Below are positions 6,019 to 13,090 of a stretch of DNA of 16,177 nt, piece after piece; the stretch's first letter is position 1, and each line of letters begins with the position of its first letter. A program made the position numbers and the translations under genes. Source of the stretch: Thermodesulfobacteriota bacterium. GTDB taxonomy: Bacteria; Desulfobacterota; S145-22. The notes under the pieces were generated by a model. The model saw only the letters and a list, made by a program, of their open reading frames with translations, ran no database searches and was not told where the DNA came from. The stretch spans positions 1 through 16,177 of the forward strand of contig JANTFN010000013.1 in NCBI GenBank assembly GCA_024763435.1, read 5' to 3'.

Positions 6019-6807
6019 ATGATTCGTTCACTCTGGTCGGCGGCGTCGGGAATGGAGGCGCAGCAGCTTAATATGGATAATCTTTCCAATAACCTGGCAA
6101 ATGCCAGTACCGTTGGGTTTAAACAGGGGCGGGTTGATTTTCAGGACCTGCTTTACCAGACCCTTAAAGAACCCGGAGTTGAATCGACAAGCGGGGCGCA
6201 GATTCCAACGGGGATGCAGCTTGGGCTGGGAGTTCGCCCTGCCGCCATTACCAAGGTTTTTCTCCAGGGCGATTACAAGAAGACGGATAACGAACTTGAC
6301 ATGGCGATCGAGGGACGGGGGTTCTTTCAGATAACCCTTCCGGATGGCACGATTGCCTATTCGCGGTGCGGGGCCTTCAAGCTCGACAGCGAAGGAGCTA
6401 TTGTTACCTCGGATGGCTACAAACTCGAGCCGGAAGTAACGATTCCGAGTGATGCCACGTCCATAACCATTACCAATGAAGGAACAGTTTCCGTTATGAC
6501 CCCGGGAACGACCACGCCAAGTGAGGTTGGGTCTATTGAATTAGCCACGTTTCCAAACCAGGCGGGGCTGAAAAGCATAGGTAAAAATCTCTTTGTTAAA
6601 ACCGAGGCCTCGGGTGACGAAACAACGGGAACCCCCGCAGCTGACGGGTTTGGTACCATCGCGCAGGGATTTTTGGAAATGTCTAATGTCAGCGTTGTGG
6701 ATGAAATGGTTAATATGATTGTTGCCCAGCGCGCCTACGAAGTTAATTCAAAGGCAGTGCAAACCTCTGATGAAATGCTTCAGATCGCGAATAACCTCAA
6801 GAGGTGA
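6019..6807 (+). CDS. flgG: Flagellar distal-rod protein FlgG
   Basis: The 262-residue product is a typical full-length FlgG, the major protein of the distal rod that connects the proximal rod to the hook and passes through the P and L rings. The N-terminus carries SAASGMEAQQLNMDNLSNNL and NASTVGFKQGRVDFQDLLYQ. The core has NELDMAIEGRGFFQITLPDG and an AYSRCGAF strand. The end is VDEMVNMIVAQRAYEVNSKA followed by DEMLQIANNLKR. AAAGGAGG lies seven bases upstream of the ATG. The gene lies 12 bases after flgF and four bases before flgA, so it is within the same transcript. A cysteine in AYSRCGAF is unusual, since rod proteins are mostly cysteine-poor, but it is not in a conserved catalytic context. 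Confidence 0.97.
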   Translation: MIRSLWSAASGMEAQQLNMDNLSNNLANASTVGFKQGRVDFQDLLYQTLKEPGVESTSGAQIPTGMQLGLGVRPAAITKVFLQGDYKKTDNELDMAIEGRGFFQITLPDGTIAYSRCGAFKLDSEGAIVTSDGYKLEPEVTIPSDATSITITNEGTVSVMTPGTTTPSEVGSIELATFPNQAGLKSIGKNLFVKTEASGDETTGTPAADGFGTIAQGFLEMSNVSVVDEMVNMIVAQRAYEVNSKAVQTSDEMLQIANNLKR

Positions 6808-6811
6808 TGAA

Positions 6812-7768
6812 GTGAAGCAGGCCTTTAAACACTTCAGTCTTGTTATGGCGTTACTTTTGCTGATGGCGGGAGCGGGGCTGAGTTCGCAGAAAAAATGGTC
6901 CCTCAAGCCTTCGGTTGAGACGGATCATACCGTGGTTTCCTTTGGAGAGATTCTTCTGAATCACTATGCCGCCGATGCCTTTACGTCATCTGTTCTTGAG
7001 CATCCCGTTTTTCATATCCAGAAAGCGGGGAAGATTCATTATACCCGGGATACCCTCAGCCGGCGGCTGCAATCCCTTTTTCCCGGAAAAGGTGACCTCC
7101 CGGTGAGAATTCCGCCCAACGGCATCTGGGTCAAGCGGGTGTTCCGAATTAAGCCGGAAAGGCTTGTGCAGGCCTTCAGGGCGGTTATGCAAAAGCAGCT
7201 TGGCGCGATGGGACGTATTTGTATCAAAAGATTCAGGGTAGCGGGAAACACGGAAATCCCCGCTTCCGCCTACAGGATTATCCCCGTGGCGCCTGCGGCC
7301 TTTCGGAAGCGGATGACCCTTAAATTCAGGATTCAGGGAACAGGATGGGAAAGGACCCTGTTTGCCCGGGGAGAGATTTTCATTAAAAGTCAGGTTCTCG
7401 TTGTCAAAAGGGCGGTCCGCAAGGGGGAACCCCTGGGGCCGGAAAATACGGCTTTGGTGGAAGAAGACATCACGCGCCTGCATCGTTCCTTTCTGTTGCA
7501 TGCCGATCGTTTGCGAGGCATGGTTGCCAAAAGGACTCTCCAGCCCGGGAGAATTATCTCCCCTGAAGACCTGACCGCGCCCCTGCTTATTCATCGGGGG
7601 CAGGTTGTCATGATCAGGGTTCAGACACCGAATATTTTTATCACGGCCCCGGGCCGGGCAAAACAGAACGGGAAGTTTGGCGAGATAATCCGTGTTGAAA
7701 ACCTGCAGTCCAAAAAAATTATCTATGCCAGGGTTTCCACAAGTCGAACCGTAAATGTGGAGTTTTAA
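6812..7768 (+). CDS. flgA: P-ring assembly chaperone FlgA
   Basis: FlgA is a periplasmic chaperone that helps FlgI polymerise into the P ring around the rod. The 318-residue product begins with a Sec signal peptide (KHFSLVMALLLLMAGAG). A long N-terminal region of roughly 165 residues follows. The C-terminal half is an SAF domain (about 194-254: VLVVKRAVRKGEPLG, then GMVAKRTLQPGRIISPEDL), and the end carries the FlgA signature (GQVVMIRVQTPNIFITAPGR, then GEIIRVENLQSKKIIYARVS). I place the start at GTG 6812. An open frame continues upstream to 6719, but that would overlap flgG deeply and put non-signal residues before the signal peptide; GAGGTG lies five bases before the GTG. It is longer than the enteric FlgA (about 220 residues) because of the N-terminal part. 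Confidence 0.9.
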   Translation: MKQAFKHFSLVMALLLLMAGAGLSSQKKWSLKPSVETDHTVVSFGEILLNHYAADAFTSSVLEHPVFHIQKAGKIHYTRDTLSRRLQSLFPGKGDLPVRIPPNGIWVKRVFRIKPERLVQAFRAVMQKQLGAMGRICIKRFRVAGNTEIPASAYRIIPVAPAAFRKRMTLKFRIQGTGWERTLFARGEIFIKSQVLVVKRAVRKGEPLGPENTALVEEDITRLHRSFLLHADRLRGMVAKRTLQPGRIISPEDLTAPLLIHRGQVVMIRVQTPNIFITAPGRAKQNGKFGEIIRVENLQSKKIIYARVSTSRTVNVEF

Positions 7769-7769
7769 A

Positions 7770-8483
7770 ATGAAACAACACGTATCCATATTTAAATTTT
7801 TGTTTTATGCCATTGTAATCATCAGCCTTACGGGGTGTTTCGGGAATAATCCCGCCAGGATTCACTCTGGGGTTAACTATGCCTCGGTGGCACCCCGGGT
7901 TATCCCCCAGGACGCCCGAACGCCCGGGTCCTTGTGGGTGGGATCGAACAGCCGGAACCTTTATTTTACGGATAACCGGGCACAGGGGATTGGAGATCTT
8001 GTGACCGTCAAGATTGTTGATAAATCAACCGCCTCTAAAAAGGCGGCGACCAAAACGGGCCGGAAATCTTCCATCGATGGCGGAATTACAAATGTTATGG
8101 GATATGAAAAAAGTCTGGAAGAAAAAAATAAAAATCTCTCCATGGCCAACCTCTATAAGGCCTCTATGGAGAATAAATTTGACGGCAGCGGAGAAACAAC
8201 CCGGGCGGGAAACTTGACGGCAACGATTACGTGTATGGTCGTCCGTGTTCTTTCCAACGGAAATCTTTTGATTCAGGGAGATAAAGACATTCAGGTCAAT
8301 CATGAAACCCAGTATATCCGTCTGTACGGTATTATTCGTCCACAGGATATTGAAAATGATAACTCTGTTTATTCCGATAAGATAGCCGACGCGCGTATCG
8401 TCTATTCTGGGCGCGGTGTTGTAAGCGACAAGCAGGTCAGCGGCTGGGCAACACGTATCCTTGACTGGATCTGGCCTTTTTAG
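7770..8483 (+). CDS. flgH: Flagellar L-ring lipoprotein FlgH
   Basis: FlgH forms the L ring, the bushing in the outer membrane around the distal rod. The 237-residue product starts with a lipoprotein signal ending in LTGC (Cys23). Family segments follow: GSLWVGSNSRNLYFTDNRAQ, GDLVTVKIVDKSTASKKA, GNLTATITCMVVRVLSNGNL, and the closing RPQDIENDNSVYSDKIADAR with VSGWATRILDWIWPF. I choose ATG 7770, with GGAG seven bases upstream. An in-frame ATG at 7755 would overlap flgA, has no ribosome-binding site, and adds five residues before the signal. Only one base separates the flgA stop from the start, so coupling is likely. FlgH requires an outer membrane, which supports a Gram-negative diderm host. 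Confidence 0.96.
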   Translation: MKQHVSIFKFLFYAIVIISLTGCFGNNPARIHSGVNYASVAPRVIPQDARTPGSLWVGSNSRNLYFTDNRAQGIGDLVTVKIVDKSTASKKAATKTGRKSSIDGGITNVMGYEKSLEEKNKNLSMANLYKASMENKFDGSGETTRAGNLTATITCMVVRVLSNGNLLIQGDKDIQVNHETQYIRLYGIIRPQDIENDNSVYSDKIADARIVYSGRGVVSDKQVSGWATRILDWIWPF

Positions 8484-8495
8484 GGAGAAGGTAAT

Positions 8496-9668
8496 ATGAA
8501 AGAAAAATATTTCCATGGTTTGATGGTCATGATGGCGGGCCTCTTCCTTCTTTTTTCCGCGGGAAATGTCTTTGCTATTCGCATCAAGGATCTTGCCGAA
8601 ATTGAAGGCATGCGTGAAAATCAGTTGATGGGCTATGGTCTTGTCGCGGGACTCAACGGAACGGGTGACAAGGACCAGACAGATTTTCCCGTAAGGTCTA
8701 TTGTCAACATGCTGGTTCGTCTCGGGGTCAGGGTTAACCGAAAGGACGTGAAGGTAAAGAATGTCGCCGCCGTGACTGTGACCGCCAGTTTACCGCCCTT
8801 TGCCAAACCCGGTAATCATATTGATGTCGTTGTTTCGTCCATAGGAGACGCCAAGAGCATTCAGGGGGGAACCCTCCTCCAAACGCCTCTCCTGGCGGCG
8901 GATGGCCGAGTCTACGCCGTCGCGCAGGGACCGGTTTCCATTGGCGGATTTTCTTCCGGAAAGGGCGGGGGTAAATCCCAGAAAAATTTTCCGACGGTAG
9001 GCCGGGTCCCTTCGGGTGCCATTGTGGAGCGTCCGGTTCCCTTTTCCTTCCAGAATCGTTCCTATGTTGTTTTTAATCTTTATATGGCGGATTTTACGAC
9101 GGCGAAACGTGTTACATCGGCAATCAACGATTATCTTGGCCAACAATCGGCCCGGGCAATGGATGCGGGAACCATTCGTATTAATATCCCGAAATCCCGG
9201 CGGGCCCACCTCGTTACGCTGATGTCCGCTCTTGAAAATCTGGATGTTCATCCGGATAACGCCGCAAGGGTCGTTTTTAATGAGCGAACGGGGACTGTTG
9301 TGATGGGGGAAGATGTCCGTATTTCAACCGTGGCAGTCGCGCATGGAAATCTCAATGTGGTCATTAAGGAACACACAAACGTTTCACAGCCGCTCCCGTT
9401 TTCGACGCCGAGAAAAGGATCGGCCGGTCCCGCGGTAAAAACCGGGGGAACGGTTATCGCGCCGGGCGGTCAAACCGTTGTGACCAAAGAACAGGATATT
9501 ACAGTTAAAGAAGAAAAGAAAAAACTTATTGTGTTGAAAGAGGGTGCCAGCATCGGAGAACTTGTTGAATCTCTGAACAAAATTGGTGTGACTCCCAGGG
9601 ATTTGATGGCCGTGCTTCAGGCAATACACGCGGCAGGTGCGCTCCACGGAAAACTCGAGATTATGTAA
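8496..9668 (+). CDS. flgI: Flagellar P-ring protein FlgI
   Basis: FlgI builds the P ring in the peptidoglycan layer, assisted by FlgA. The 390-residue product has a Sec signal peptide with a probable cut after residue 27 (NVFA). It then shows the strongly conserved start IRIKDLAEIEGMRENQLMGY and GLVAGLNGTGDKDQTDF. Further family blocks are NVAAVTVTASLPPFAKPG, GGTLLQTPLLAADGRVYAVA, GAIVERPVPFSF, FNERTGTVVMGEDVRISTVA and the end GVTPRDLMAVLQAIHAAGAL. Length and order are those of the whole family. GGAGAAGG precedes the ATG by about seven bases. It lies 12 bases after flgH and 10 before flgJ. Nothing is unusual apart from a lysine-rich stretch near 340-350 (VKEEKKKLIVL). Confidence 0.97.
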   Translation: MKEKYFHGLMVMMAGLFLLFSAGNVFAIRIKDLAEIEGMRENQLMGYGLVAGLNGTGDKDQTDFPVRSIVNMLVRLGVRVNRKDVKVKNVAAVTVTASLPPFAKPGNHIDVVVSSIGDAKSIQGGTLLQTPLLAADGRVYAVAQGPVSIGGFSSGKGGGKSQKNFPTVGRVPSGAIVERPVPFSFQNRSYVVFNLYMADFTTAKRVTSAINDYLGQQSARAMDAGTIRINIPKSRRAHLVTLMSALENLDVHPDNAARVVFNERTGTVVMGEDVRISTVAVAHGNLNVVIKEHTNVSQPLPFSTPRKGSAGPAVKTGGTVIAPGGQTVVTKEQDITVKEEKKKLIVLKEGASIGELVESLNKIGVTPRDLMAVLQAIHAAGALHGKLEIM

Positions 9669-9678
9669 CGGAGGATAC

Positions 9679-10056
9679 ATGTTTTTTGATCTCCAGGGGC
9701 TTCAGGACATCCGACCCGTCGCCACGGGCAAGGTGGGAAAGAATGACCTGCCCCGGTTGAAAAAGGCCTGCCAGATGTTTGAGGCCATGTTTATAAATGA
9801 ATTATTCAAGGAAATGCGAAAAACCGTGCCTGAGGGGGGGCTGATTAAAAAACAGAACAGCGACAAAATTTATCAATCGCTCCTGGACCAGGAATATGCG
9901 ACTAAAATGGCCGAAGCGGGCGGTATTGGCCTTGGAGATATCCTCTACGGGCAGTTGTCTGAAACGGTTGCCAGACAAGGGAAAGCGCAGGGGGTGGTTT
10001 CTGAAACGAAAAGCGAGAGGGTGCCGGAAAAGGATTCCGCAGAAAATCATGAATAA
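9679..10056 (+). CDS. flgJ: Rod-binding protein FlgJ, N-terminal-domain-only form
   Basis: The 125-residue product corresponds to the rod-binding half of FlgJ, which caps and guides rod assembly. Family features are ACQMFEAMFINELFKEMRKT (about 30-49), a DKIYQSLLDQEYATKMAEAG helix (about 61-80) and GIGLGDILYGQL. The muramidase (GH73) domain that enteric FlgJ carries at its C-terminus is absent, and the frame ends in a short charged tail. A separate lytic enzyme would be needed to open the peptidoglycan; none is encoded in this window. The frame is open back to 9637, inside flgI. I choose ATG 9679 because GGAG is five bases upstream and the residues before it resemble nothing. It is probably the last gene of the sigma-54 group. 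Confidence 0.93.
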   Translation: MFFDLQGLQDIRPVATGKVGKNDLPRLKKACQMFEAMFINELFKEMRKTVPEGGLIKKQNSDKIYQSLLDQEYATKMAEAGGIGLGDILYGQLSETVARQGKAQGVVSETKSERVPEKDSAENHE

Positions 10057-10085
10057 ACAGCAAATAAAAAAGATTCAAATAGAAG

Positions 10086-10122
10086 GCAACACAGTATTTG
10101 GCCTTTTATGAAAGGCTGTTGC
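10086..10122 (+). repeat. Extended hairpin between flgJ and the sigma-28 promoter
   Basis: GCCTTT (10101-10106) and AAAGGC (10111-10116) form a perfect six-pair hairpin with a TATG loop. GCAACA (10086-10091) pairs with TGTTGC (10117-10122), extending the stem to twelve pairs with a nine-base bulge on the 5' side. No T tract follows on the plus strand, so it is not a canonical terminator. It may protect or end the flgJ transcript, possibly with other factors. Confidence 0.45.
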
Positions 10123-10133
10123 TGAAAAATAAC

Positions 10134-10160
10134 TAAAGTTATGGTATAACGTGCCGATAA
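10134..10160 (+). promoter_or_regulatory. Sigma-28 (FliA) promoter of the flgM group
   Basis: TAAA (10134-10137), exactly 15 bases, then GCCGATAA (10153-10160): a perfect match to the flagellar sigma-28 consensus. The start point would be near 10167, about 30 bases before flgM. A sigma-28 promoter in front of the anti-sigma-28 gene gives the known negative feedback loop. Confidence 0.93.
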
Positions 10161-10195
10161 AGAAAGAAAAAGAATGAAAAACCAGAGGGAAAGAC

Positions 10196-10504
10196 ATGAA
10201 GATTGATGACAGCCATTTGATTGAAGGGTACAGGCAGATAGCGCATGGACAGGTTCAGCGGCCGGATAAAGAGGCGAAGGAATCTGCCCTGCAACAGACC
10301 CGGACGGCTGCGGATGATGTCAACCTTTCTTCCAGGGCGCGCCAATACCAGAAAATGAAAAAGACTGCTATGGAAGCCCCGGACATTAGAAGCGATAAGG
10401 TAGAAGATATTCGCGCGAGAATTGAAGCGGGGACCTATAATGTTCGCGGAGAACAGGTTGCTTCCGGGATCGTTAAGGAATCAGTTGTAGATACCCTTTT
10501 ATAA
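10196..10504 (+). CDS. flgM: Anti-sigma-28 factor FlgM
   Basis: FlgM binds sigma-28 and keeps late flagellar genes off until the hook is complete, when it is exported through the flagellum. The 102-residue product has the usual length. Its N-terminal half is charged and probably disordered (20-45), as needed for export. The C-terminal half has the sigma-binding helices, starting at DDVNLSSRARQYQKM and including RSDKVEDIRARIEAGTYNV and VASGIVKESVVDTLL, which match the family's closing motif. GAGGGA lies five bases before the ATG. It is the first gene after the sigma-28 promoter, so FlgM should be made most strongly by the very polymerase it inhibits. Confidence 0.94.
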   Translation: MKIDDSHLIEGYRQIAHGQVQRPDKEAKESALQQTRTAADDVNLSSRARQYQKMKKTAMEAPDIRSDKVEDIRARIEAGTYNVRGEQVASGIVKESVVDTLL

Positions 10505-10542
10505 CCTGAAAGGGCTTCCAGTCAGTCACAAAGGAGTTGGGT

Positions 10543-11049
10543 ATGGAAAAGACCATCACTGGTTTGGTTGCCTTGCTGCACGAGCAGGCGGATATCTTTG
10601 AGACGCTACTGGAAATCCTGAAGAAGGAAAATCAGGCACTTGTCCGTGTCAATGTTGAGACGCTGCATCGTCTCGCCAAGGAAAAAGAGACCCTTTCCCT
10701 GAAGGGCCGTGTCTGTGAAACAACACGGCATACACTGCTTGAAAGGCTTAAAACGGGACTGGCTCTTAATTCTGACAGCCCGATAACCTTTTCCATGCTT
10801 GTCGAGAGAATTCCCGAGCACCTGCAACCCGCGCTGATTCAGGCACGGGACAGGCTGCTGAAGGTTGCAGAGGAAATAGTCCTTATTAATTGCCAGAATG
10901 GTGCGCTGATACAGGATTCCCTGCGGCTTATCGACAGTTGCCTGAACCTTGTGAGAGAAGCGGCGGGCAATGCGACCTATCAAAACGGCGGAAGGCTCAG
11001 CGACTCACGCCTGACCGGTGAACCCGCGACATTTTCCGCGAAGGCATAG
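10543..11049 (+). CDS. flgN: Flagellar export chaperone FlgN
   Basis: FlgN is the cytoplasmic chaperone that keeps FlgK and FlgL unfolded and brings them to the export gate. The 168-residue product is almost wholly helical, with heptad patterns at about 5-55 and 85-140 and the family's pattern of an N-terminal helix bearing LLHEQADIFETLLEILKKEN, ending in a polar tail. Sequence conservation in FlgN is low, so the call rests on fold-like pattern, size and position between flgM and flgK, which is the standard place. I choose ATG 10543 because GGAG lies six bases upstream; the in-frame TTG at 10537 directly abuts that site. It lies 38 bases after flgM and 10 before flgK. Confidence 0.9.
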   Translation: MEKTITGLVALLHEQADIFETLLEILKKENQALVRVNVETLHRLAKEKETLSLKGRVCETTRHTLLERLKTGLALNSDSPITFSMLVERIPEHLQPALIQARDRLLKVAEEIVLINCQNGALIQDSLRLIDSCLNLVREAAGNATYQNGGRLSDSRLTGEPATFSAKA

Positions 11050-11059
11050 GAGGACAGTC

Positions 11060-13075
11060 ATGATAGGGTTATCTCACGCACTTGATATATCGAAATGGGC
11101 GCTGTTTGCAAATCAGCTTGCCATCAATGTTGTTGGCCATAATATTGCGAATGTCAATACAGAAGGATACTCACGCCAGCAGTTGATGCTTGAATCCAAC
11201 ATACCGACGACCTATTACCCGGGCCAGTTGGGATCAGGGGTCAGGGCAAATGCGATAAAACGGTCCTATGACCGGTTTTTAGGAGTCCAGACAACCAGCG
11301 AACTGCAGCCGCTCGGTTACTGGGAAGCGAAAAACAATATGTTGAAACAAGTCGAAGATGTTTTCAACGAATCGAATGGAAACTCCCTGAACCAGGCGAT
11401 GAATACCTTCTGGGATTCCTGGCAGCAGTTGGCGGATGACCCCACGAACGATGCTTCACGAACCGCACTTGTCAGCAACGCCCAGGTTCTCGCATCCGAG
11501 ATGAATCATTTGCACGACAACCTGTTCCAACTGCAGAAAGATGCGGATGCGCAGGTAAAATACACAGTGGGGCAGATTAACCAGCTTTCGGACGAAATTG
11601 CCGATTTAAACACGCAGATCGCGCAGGCCGAGGCGGGAAACCAGGACGCGAATGACTTCAGGGACCAGAGGGAATTAAAAATACAGGACCTCTCGAAATT
11701 AATCGATATCAATTATTTTGAAAATGACGCGGGGGAGGTAAATATCTTCACGGCGGGGGGGCGTTCTCTGGTTCAGACTGTTTTTTCAACGCACCTGAAT
11801 GTCAGCGAGGATGGGACCAACCACGGATTTAGCAGGGTCATGTGGGAAGATGCCAATGGCGGGGCCACGGATATCACCGATGCGCTTCAGAATGGAAAAA
11901 TAAAAGGCTATCTCGACACAAGGGACAAGGGAATCCCCGACATTCTCGCGGATCTGGATCGGGTTGCTGCCGGACTCGTCAACGAAGTTAATAAACTTCA
12001 TTATTTTGGCTATGGGCTGAACGGAACAACCAATGTCAATTTCTTTAACCCGTTAACCCCGAGCTTTAATCAGGACAATGGCAATAACGGAGATGCGGGA
12101 ATTACAGGGGATATTTATGACTTTACCGCCCTGAGCCGGGATGATTACCAGGTTGATTTTCAGACCGCCACCACCTATCAGATTACCAACGCGGCAACCG
12201 GCAATGTCGAGGGATTTCAGATTCGCTCCGGGAGCAACGACCAGATTGTTTTTGATGACGGTGGTGGGGCGACCACCATAACGTTGACCGCCGGGGCCTA
12301 CACCTCGGACCAGCTGGCGGCCGAAATCGAAAATCAACTTGAAGCCAACTCAAGCGGAAACCAGGGCTATACGGTAAGCTGGGACGCGGCCAATCAGCAT
12401 TTTCTTATCACCAATGACGCGGGAAACACGAATCCCCTCACCCTGAGCTGGACATCGGCCTCTTCAACTGCAGCAACCACGCTCGGATTTGCTACCACGG
12501 CGGACGACACCCTGACTGCGGGACAGACGGCTACCAGCGATAACAGTGCGGATCACACCTTTCAATATACCTCGGGGGCGGATGTTTTTTATGGCGGCAT
12601 ACGCTACCGGATAACCGATGGAAGCGGCGGCGGTCCGGCGGCGGGCGACCAGTTTACCATGAGTGTCACGCAGGACACGAGTCAGTTTATGGCGGTCAAC
12701 CCGGATATCATTCAGGACAGCAACAAGGTTGCCGCGGCGCAGACCTCCGCAGATTTACCCGGAGACAACAGAGTCGCACTGGATCTTGTCGCATTGCAGC
12801 ACGGGAACGTCATGCGCCAGGGCAAGGCAACGATTGATGAATTTTATAATGGCCTGGTCGGTTCCGTGGGGATATCTTCCCAGTCTTCGGAAAACCGGGT
12901 GAATCACTACCAGTCGATGAAGGAGCAGCTTGACTATCGCCGGGATACCGTTTCCGGGGTTTCCCTGGATGAAGAGATGGTAAATCTCGTGAAGTTCCAG
13001 CAGGCCTTTTCAGCAAACGGCAAGCTCATTTCCGCGATTGATGAAATGATGAAGGATTTGCTGAATATTGTGTAA
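11060..13075 (+). CDS. flgK: Hook-associated protein FlgK (HAP1) with extra internal module
   Basis: FlgK is the first hook-filament junction protein, exported with the help of FlgN. Residues 1-40 carry the conserved start (ANQLAINVVGHNIANVNTEG, then YSRQ). Residues 90-220 are the long helical core (KNNMLKQVEDVFNE, FWDSWQQLADDPTNDASRTA). Residues 630-671 are the closing helices (VSLDEEMVNLVKFQQAFSAN, then KLISAIDEMM). At 671 residues it is longer than the enteric form (about 550). The extra length lies mainly at 340-540, where a module at 386-477 with LTAGAYT resembles two modules in the adjacent flgL. I choose ATG 11060 because AGGAGG lies seven bases upstream; an open frame upstream to 11018 overlaps flgN and reads as an arginine-rich leader. 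Confidence 0.95.
   Translation: MIGLSHALDISKWALFANQLAINVVGHNIANVNTEGYSRQQLMLESNIPTTYYPGQLGSGVRANAIKRSYDRFLGVQTTSELQPLGYWEAKNNMLKQVEDVFNESNGNSLNQAMNTFWDSWQQLADDPTNDASRTALVSNAQVLASEMNHLHDNLFQLQKDADAQVKYTVGQINQLSDEIADLNTQIAQAEAGNQDANDFRDQRELKIQDLSKLIDINYFENDAGEVNIFTAGGRSLVQTVFSTHLNVSEDGTNHGFSRVMWEDANGGATDITDALQNGKIKGYLDTRDKGIPDILADLDRVAAGLVNEVNKLHYFGYGLNGTTNVNFFNPLTPSFNQDNGNNGDAGITGDIYDFTALSRDDYQVDFQTATTYQITNAATGNVEGFQIRSGSNDQIVFDDGGGATTITLTAGAYTSDQLAAEIENQLEANSSGNQGYTVSWDAANQHFLITNDAGNTNPLTLSWTSASSTAATTLGFATTADDTLTAGQTATSDNSADHTFQYTSGADVFYGGIRYRITDGSGGGPAAGDQFTMSVTQDTSQFMAVNPDIIQDSNKVAAAQTSADLPGDNRVALDLVALQHGNVMRQGKATIDEFYNGLVGSVGISSQSSENRVNHYQSMKEQLDYRRDTVSGVSLDEEMVNLVKFQQAFSANGKLISAIDEMMKDLLNIV
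12215..12490 (+). repeat. LTAGxYT module in FlgK (copy 1 of 3)
   Basis: FlgK residues 386-477 form an about 92-residue module: an FQIRSG strand, a D-rich turn, ITLTAGAYTSDQLAAEIENQ, a VSWDAANQHFLIT strand pair and a closing TTLGF. The same order of elements occurs twice in FlgL. It is probably a surface domain inserted in the outer part of the junction protein. Confidence 0.75.
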
Positions 13076-13090
13076 AGCGGGAGGAATAGC

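Noticed and set aside
6719..6811. Longer N-terminus for flgA starting at 6719
   Set aside because: It would overlap flgG by 89 bases and place about 31 unrelated residues before a clear signal peptide; the GTG at 6812 has a good ribosome-binding site.
6986..7789. Open frame of 267 codons on the minus strand
   Set aside because: It is antisense to flgA, and flgA has clear SAF-domain and signal-peptide features; the antisense product has none.
10086..10122. Hairpin as a classical rho-independent terminator of flgJ
   Set aside because: The hairpin is followed by TGAAAAATAAC rather than a run of T on the plus strand.
11018..11059. Longer N-terminus for flgK starting at 11018
   Set aside because: It overlaps flgN, reads as an arginine/histidine-rich string, and the ATG at 11060 follows AGGAGG and gives the conserved FlgK start.
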